Of a stretch of 64,000 bases of DNA, positions 61,618 to 64,000 are shown piece after piece; position 1 is the stretch's first letter; each line of letters begins with the position of its first letter. The stretch spans positions 5,642,859 through 5,706,858 of the forward strand of contig NZ_CP036298.1 of the NCBI RefSeq assembly GCF_007752135.1. Direction: 5' to 3'. The notes beneath the pieces are model-generated. The model was not told the origin of the DNA. It saw only the letters and a program-made list of their open reading frames with translations, and made no database searches. Made by a program: the position numbers and the translations under genes. Source of the DNA: Aureliella helgolandensis. GTDB lineage: Bacteria > Planctomycetota > Planctomycetia > Pirellulales > Pirellulaceae.

Positions 61618-62920
61618 AGGTTGGATACGCACAAGGATTGGTGACACCAATGTCGTCACATCGGGCGGCACACCAAGTAGAAATGTGGAAGCCTACTGGG
61701 GTGGATGCATTCCATGGGTGACGACAGGAGCAATTGACTTTAATATCATTACCCAGGCAGACGAATATATTACCGACGATGGCCTAGCGAATTCGTCAGC
61801 AAAACTTTTTCCCAGGAGAACTTTGCTTGTCGGCTTGTACGGAGACGGTGTTACTCGAGGCAAGGTTGCGATGCTCGGCATTGAAGCGGCCACGAATCAA
61901 GCCTGCGCGGCAATCCTTCCAAGCGATAGTGTTTTACAAGAGTACTTGTTTTACTACATAGCCTTTCACTACGAGCAGCTAAGACGACTGAGTTCAGATG
62001 GAAATCAAAAGAACCTAAGTGGCGGTCTTATTAGGAGTTTCCCTCTACTTAGCCCATCGTTGCCGGAGCAAGAAGAAATTGTTTCTGTTTTTGTGACTAT
62101 GGATCGACTAATCACATTGTCGGAAAGGTTGATTTCCGCAAAACAAAAACGCAAACAAGCCCTAATGCAGCAACTGCTTACAGGCGAAATTCGCCTCCAA
62201 GCGTTCACTAATCGAAGGACGAAGAAACCAAGCCATGTCGTCCGAGTTCCCGCTGCCTTGCGACGCGGCATCTACCCTCCGAGCGTTCAGCCGGGCATCC
62301 CAAAGCTCATCGAGAAGCCAGACGGTTGGGACGAAAAGACAATGGCGGAGCTGCTCAAGACAAAGAAGCGACGTGTGCAATTGGATGACGACACCGAGTA
62401 TGACTTGGTGGTCGCCAAGCGAAATCGTGGCGGAATCGAACCGCGTGGAAAGTTGCGTGGCGAAGAAATCCGCACTAGCAGTCAGTTCAAAGTCAAAGCG
62501 GGCGACTTCGTTATTTCCCGTCGGCAAATTATCCACGGTGCCTGTGGCATTGTACCGGCATCGCTTGACGGTGCCATCGTTTCCAATGAGTACTCTGTTT
62601 TCACCGTCAACAAACATCTCGATCCCGGCTACCTGCGATTGCTAAGTCATTCGCTTTATTTCCAGCAAACGTGCTTTCACTCAAGCGTCGGCGTTGCAGT
62701 CGAGAAGATGATTTTCAAGGTCGAGCAGTGGCTGAAATACCCGTTCCTGCTGCCGCCCGTCGAGGAACAACGAGCGATTACCAAAACGCTCGAAACCGCA
62801 GAAGCGGAAATTGCCTTACTGAAACAGCGAGTTAAAAAGCTCAAGCAGCAAAAGAAGGGCCTGATGCAGCAAATGCTGACCGGCAAGACGCGTGTCAAAC
62901 TTCCCAAGGGGGCCGCGTGA
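61607..62920 (+). CDS. hsdS: Type I restriction specificity subunit HsdS (two TRDs)
   Basis: This is a 437-aa specificity subunit overlapping hsdM by 11 bp. The layout is TRD1 (about 1-140), first conserved helical region (SLPEQEEIVSVFVTMDRLITLSERLISAKQKRKQALMQQLLTGEIRL), TRD2 (about 210-370) and second conserved region (PPVEEQRAITKTLETAEAEIALLKQRVKKLKQQKKGLMQQMLTGKTRV). The two helical regions repeat the same pattern, as in canonical HsdS. It determines the bipartite target of the HsdM complex. The stop overlaps the next start (ATGA). Confidence 0.93.
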   Translation: MVPEGWIRTRIGDTNVVTSGGTPSRNVEAYWGGCIPWVTTGAIDFNIITQADEYITDDGLANSSAKLFPRRTLLVGLYGDGVTRGKVAMLGIEAATNQACAAILPSDSVLQEYLFYYIAFHYEQLRRLSSDGNQKNLSGGLIRSFPLLSPSLPEQEEIVSVFVTMDRLITLSERLISAKQKRKQALMQQLLTGEIRLQAFTNRRTKKPSHVVRVPAALRRGIYPPSVQPGIPKLIEKPDGWDEKTMAELLKTKKRRVQLDDDTEYDLVVAKRNRGGIEPRGKLRGEEIRTSSQFKVKAGDFVISRRQIIHGACGIVPASLDGAIVSNEYSVFTVNKHLDPGYLRLLSHSLYFQQTCFHSSVGVAVEKMIFKVEQWLKYPFLLPPVEEQRAITKTLETAEAEIALLKQRVKKLKQQKKGLMQQMLTGKTRVKLPKGAA

Positions 62921-64000
62921 TGGCTAAGAAAAAAGGCGGAATGGCTCTCCCCGATGATTACGCGGAAGTGTTTGAGTCACTCAAAGCACGAGTGCGGCAA
63001 TCGCAAACCAAAGCGATGCTGTCCGTCAACCGCGAAATGATCCAGCTCTACTGGGATATCGGACGCCAAATCGCCCAGCGGCAACAGGACGTTGGCTGGG
63101 GGCGAAGCGTTGTCGATCGGCTATCGAAAGACTTGCGTTCCGCCTTCCCAGACGTGACCGGATTTTCCGCATCCAGTTTGTGGCGAATGCGGGCGTTTTG
63201 CCTTGCCTACCAAAATCTCGCACAGCCTGTGCGAGAATTGGACGAGCAGCCAAAGGAAGTAGAACTCGCACAGGCCGTGCGAGTTTCTGACCAGCCACCC
63301 GAAGCCTTGCTGGGAATCCCCTGGGGACACAACGTCGTTCTCTTTGAAAAGGTCAAAGGCAAATCAGAGCGACTTTGGTACGCAAGCAAAGCGATCGAAC
63401 ACGGCTGGAGCCGAGCTGTTTTGACGGTGCAGATTGATAGTGGTCTTTATCAGCGTCAAGGCAAGGCAATCACCAACTTTGTCGCGACCCTGCCTCCGCC
63501 GCAGTCAGATCTAGCTCAAGAGTCACTCAAAGATCCGTACCTGTTCGATTTCCTAACGCTCCATGAAGATGCTGTCGAGCGGGATCTCGAACAGGGTCTC
63601 ACCGACCATGTTCAGCGGTTCCTACTGGAACTCGGTGCTGGCTTCGCATTTGTTGGGCGGCAAGTGCCGATCTCCGTTGGCGACGAAGACGACTTTCTGG
63701 ATTTGCTGTTTTACCATCTAAAACTGCGATGCTTCGTCGTCATTGACTTGAAGATGAAAAAGTTCACGCCAGCCGATGCCGGGCAGATGAACTACTACCT
63801 ATCAGCCGTTGATGACCTGATGCGACATCCCACCGACCAGCCAACCATCGGTTTGATCCTATGCAAATCAAAGGAACGCATCAAAGCCGAATACGCACTG
63901 CGGGATATCAACAAACCGATTGGTGTCGCAGAATGGCAAACGAAATTAGTGGAATCGTTGCCGGAGCCACTCAAAGGGAGTTTGCCGAGTATCGAAGAGA
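62920..64000 (+). CDS. DUF1016/PDDEXK nuclease (YhcG-like), partial at window end
   Basis: This gene runs off the window; about 360 residues are visible. The start overlaps the hsdS stop (ATGA). The N-terminal DUF1016 part (YWDIGRQIAQRQQDVGWGRSVVDRLSKDLRSAFP...GFSASSLWRMRAF) is followed by IPWGHNVVLFEKVK and then the PDDEXK-like core: DDFLDLLFYHLKLRCFVVIDLKMKKFTPADAGQMNYYL, with Asp...Asp-x-Lys and Gln. Residues about 97-126 are encoded by two palindromic repeats. DUF1016 proteins are frequent neighbours of type I restriction loci; the exact role is unsettled. Confidence 0.9.
   Translation, partial: MAKKKGGMALPDDYAEVFESLKARVRQSQTKAMLSVNREMIQLYWDIGRQIAQRQQDVGWGRSVVDRLSKDLRSAFPDVTGFSASSLWRMRAFCLAYQNLAQPVRELDEQPKEVELAQAVRVSDQPPEALLGIPWGHNVVLFEKVKGKSERLWYASKAIEHGWSRAVLTVQIDSGLYQRQGKAITNFVATLPPPQSDLAQESLKDPYLFDFLTLHEDAVERDLEQGLTDHVQRFLLELGAGFAFVGRQVPISVGDEDDFLDLLFYHLKLRCFVVIDLKMKKFTPADAGQMNYYLSAVDDLMRHPTDQPTIGLILCKSKERIKAEYALRDINKPIGVAEWQTKLVESLPEPLKGSLPSIEE
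63216..63285. repeat. Two in-frame palindromes within the DUF1016 gene
   Basis: TCTCGCACA (63216-63224) and TGTGCGAGA (63228-63236) form a 9-bp-arm hairpin with a GCC loop. AACTCGCAC (63263-63271) and GTGCGAGTT (63277-63285) form a second one with an AGGCC loop. Both share the core CTCGCACAG and encode LAQPVREL and LAQAVRVS, an obvious duplicated insert. Confidence 0.85.

Overview
The window looks like a chromosomal stretch from a planctomycete of the Pirellulaceae type (Rhodopirellula and relatives). I infer this from gene content, not from a marker gene. It has an ECF sigma factor followed by a very large Ser/Thr kinase with a C-terminal beta-propeller and leucine-rich repeats, many small exported Cys/His-rich proteins with no recognisable family, and weak or absent Shine-Dalgarno sequences at many genes. 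No rRNA, tRNA or CRISPR array was seen.

Positions 1-40000 form a heavy-metal resistance region. It holds three RND efflux systems: a DFG-type CzcA-like pump with its adaptor (134-5067), a second CzcA/CusA-like system with a TolC-type outer-membrane lipoprotein (11206-18944), and a CusA/CusB-type Cu/Ag system on the minus strand behind a zinc-finger anti-sigma-like gene (30921-38319). It also holds two P1B ATPases (CPC/Zn-Cd-Pb type at 6066-8234; SPC/HEGST type at 20363-22867), a truncated third ATPase copy (23681-24475), and a MerR regulator with a textbook overlapping operator driving an HMA-MauE-like membrane protein. Around them is a large set of periplasmic Cys/His-rich proteins. Two small modules recur: a WCxEHxxPExxCxxC motif near the first pump, and a Cys...G-x-MG-xP...CCxGC module in three intact genes and one pseudogene. 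Together these read as a layered system: cytoplasmic export by P-type ATPases, trans-envelope export by RND pumps, and periplasmic sequestration.

Positions 40000-47500 carry a methyltransferase, the ECF sigma plus giant kinase pair, and one secreted protein of unknown role. A long imperfect inverted repeat flanked by short direct repeats (47509-47662) sits close to the boundary with an accessory region.

Positions 47900-64000 look like a mobile defence island. In order: a DUF932 gene with two small partners, a gene-poor stretch, a two-ribbon Cys protein, a tyrosine recombinase, a Pycsar-type anti-phage pair on the minus strand (class III nucleotide cyclase with AGS-C-like C-terminus plus PycTM-like membrane effector), a divergent cassette of sigma factor, small protein and ImmA/IrrE protease, a tightly spaced pair of exported class 3 lipase and DUF1883-TIR protein, and then a type I restriction-modification locus with a half-size HsdS, HsdM, full HsdS and a DUF1016/PDDEXK nuclease that runs off the window. 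HsdR was not found inside the window. The strongest candidates for something new are the lipase + DUF1883-TIR pair running directly into the hsd genes, and the sigma/small/ImmA-IrrE cassette diverging from Pycsar.
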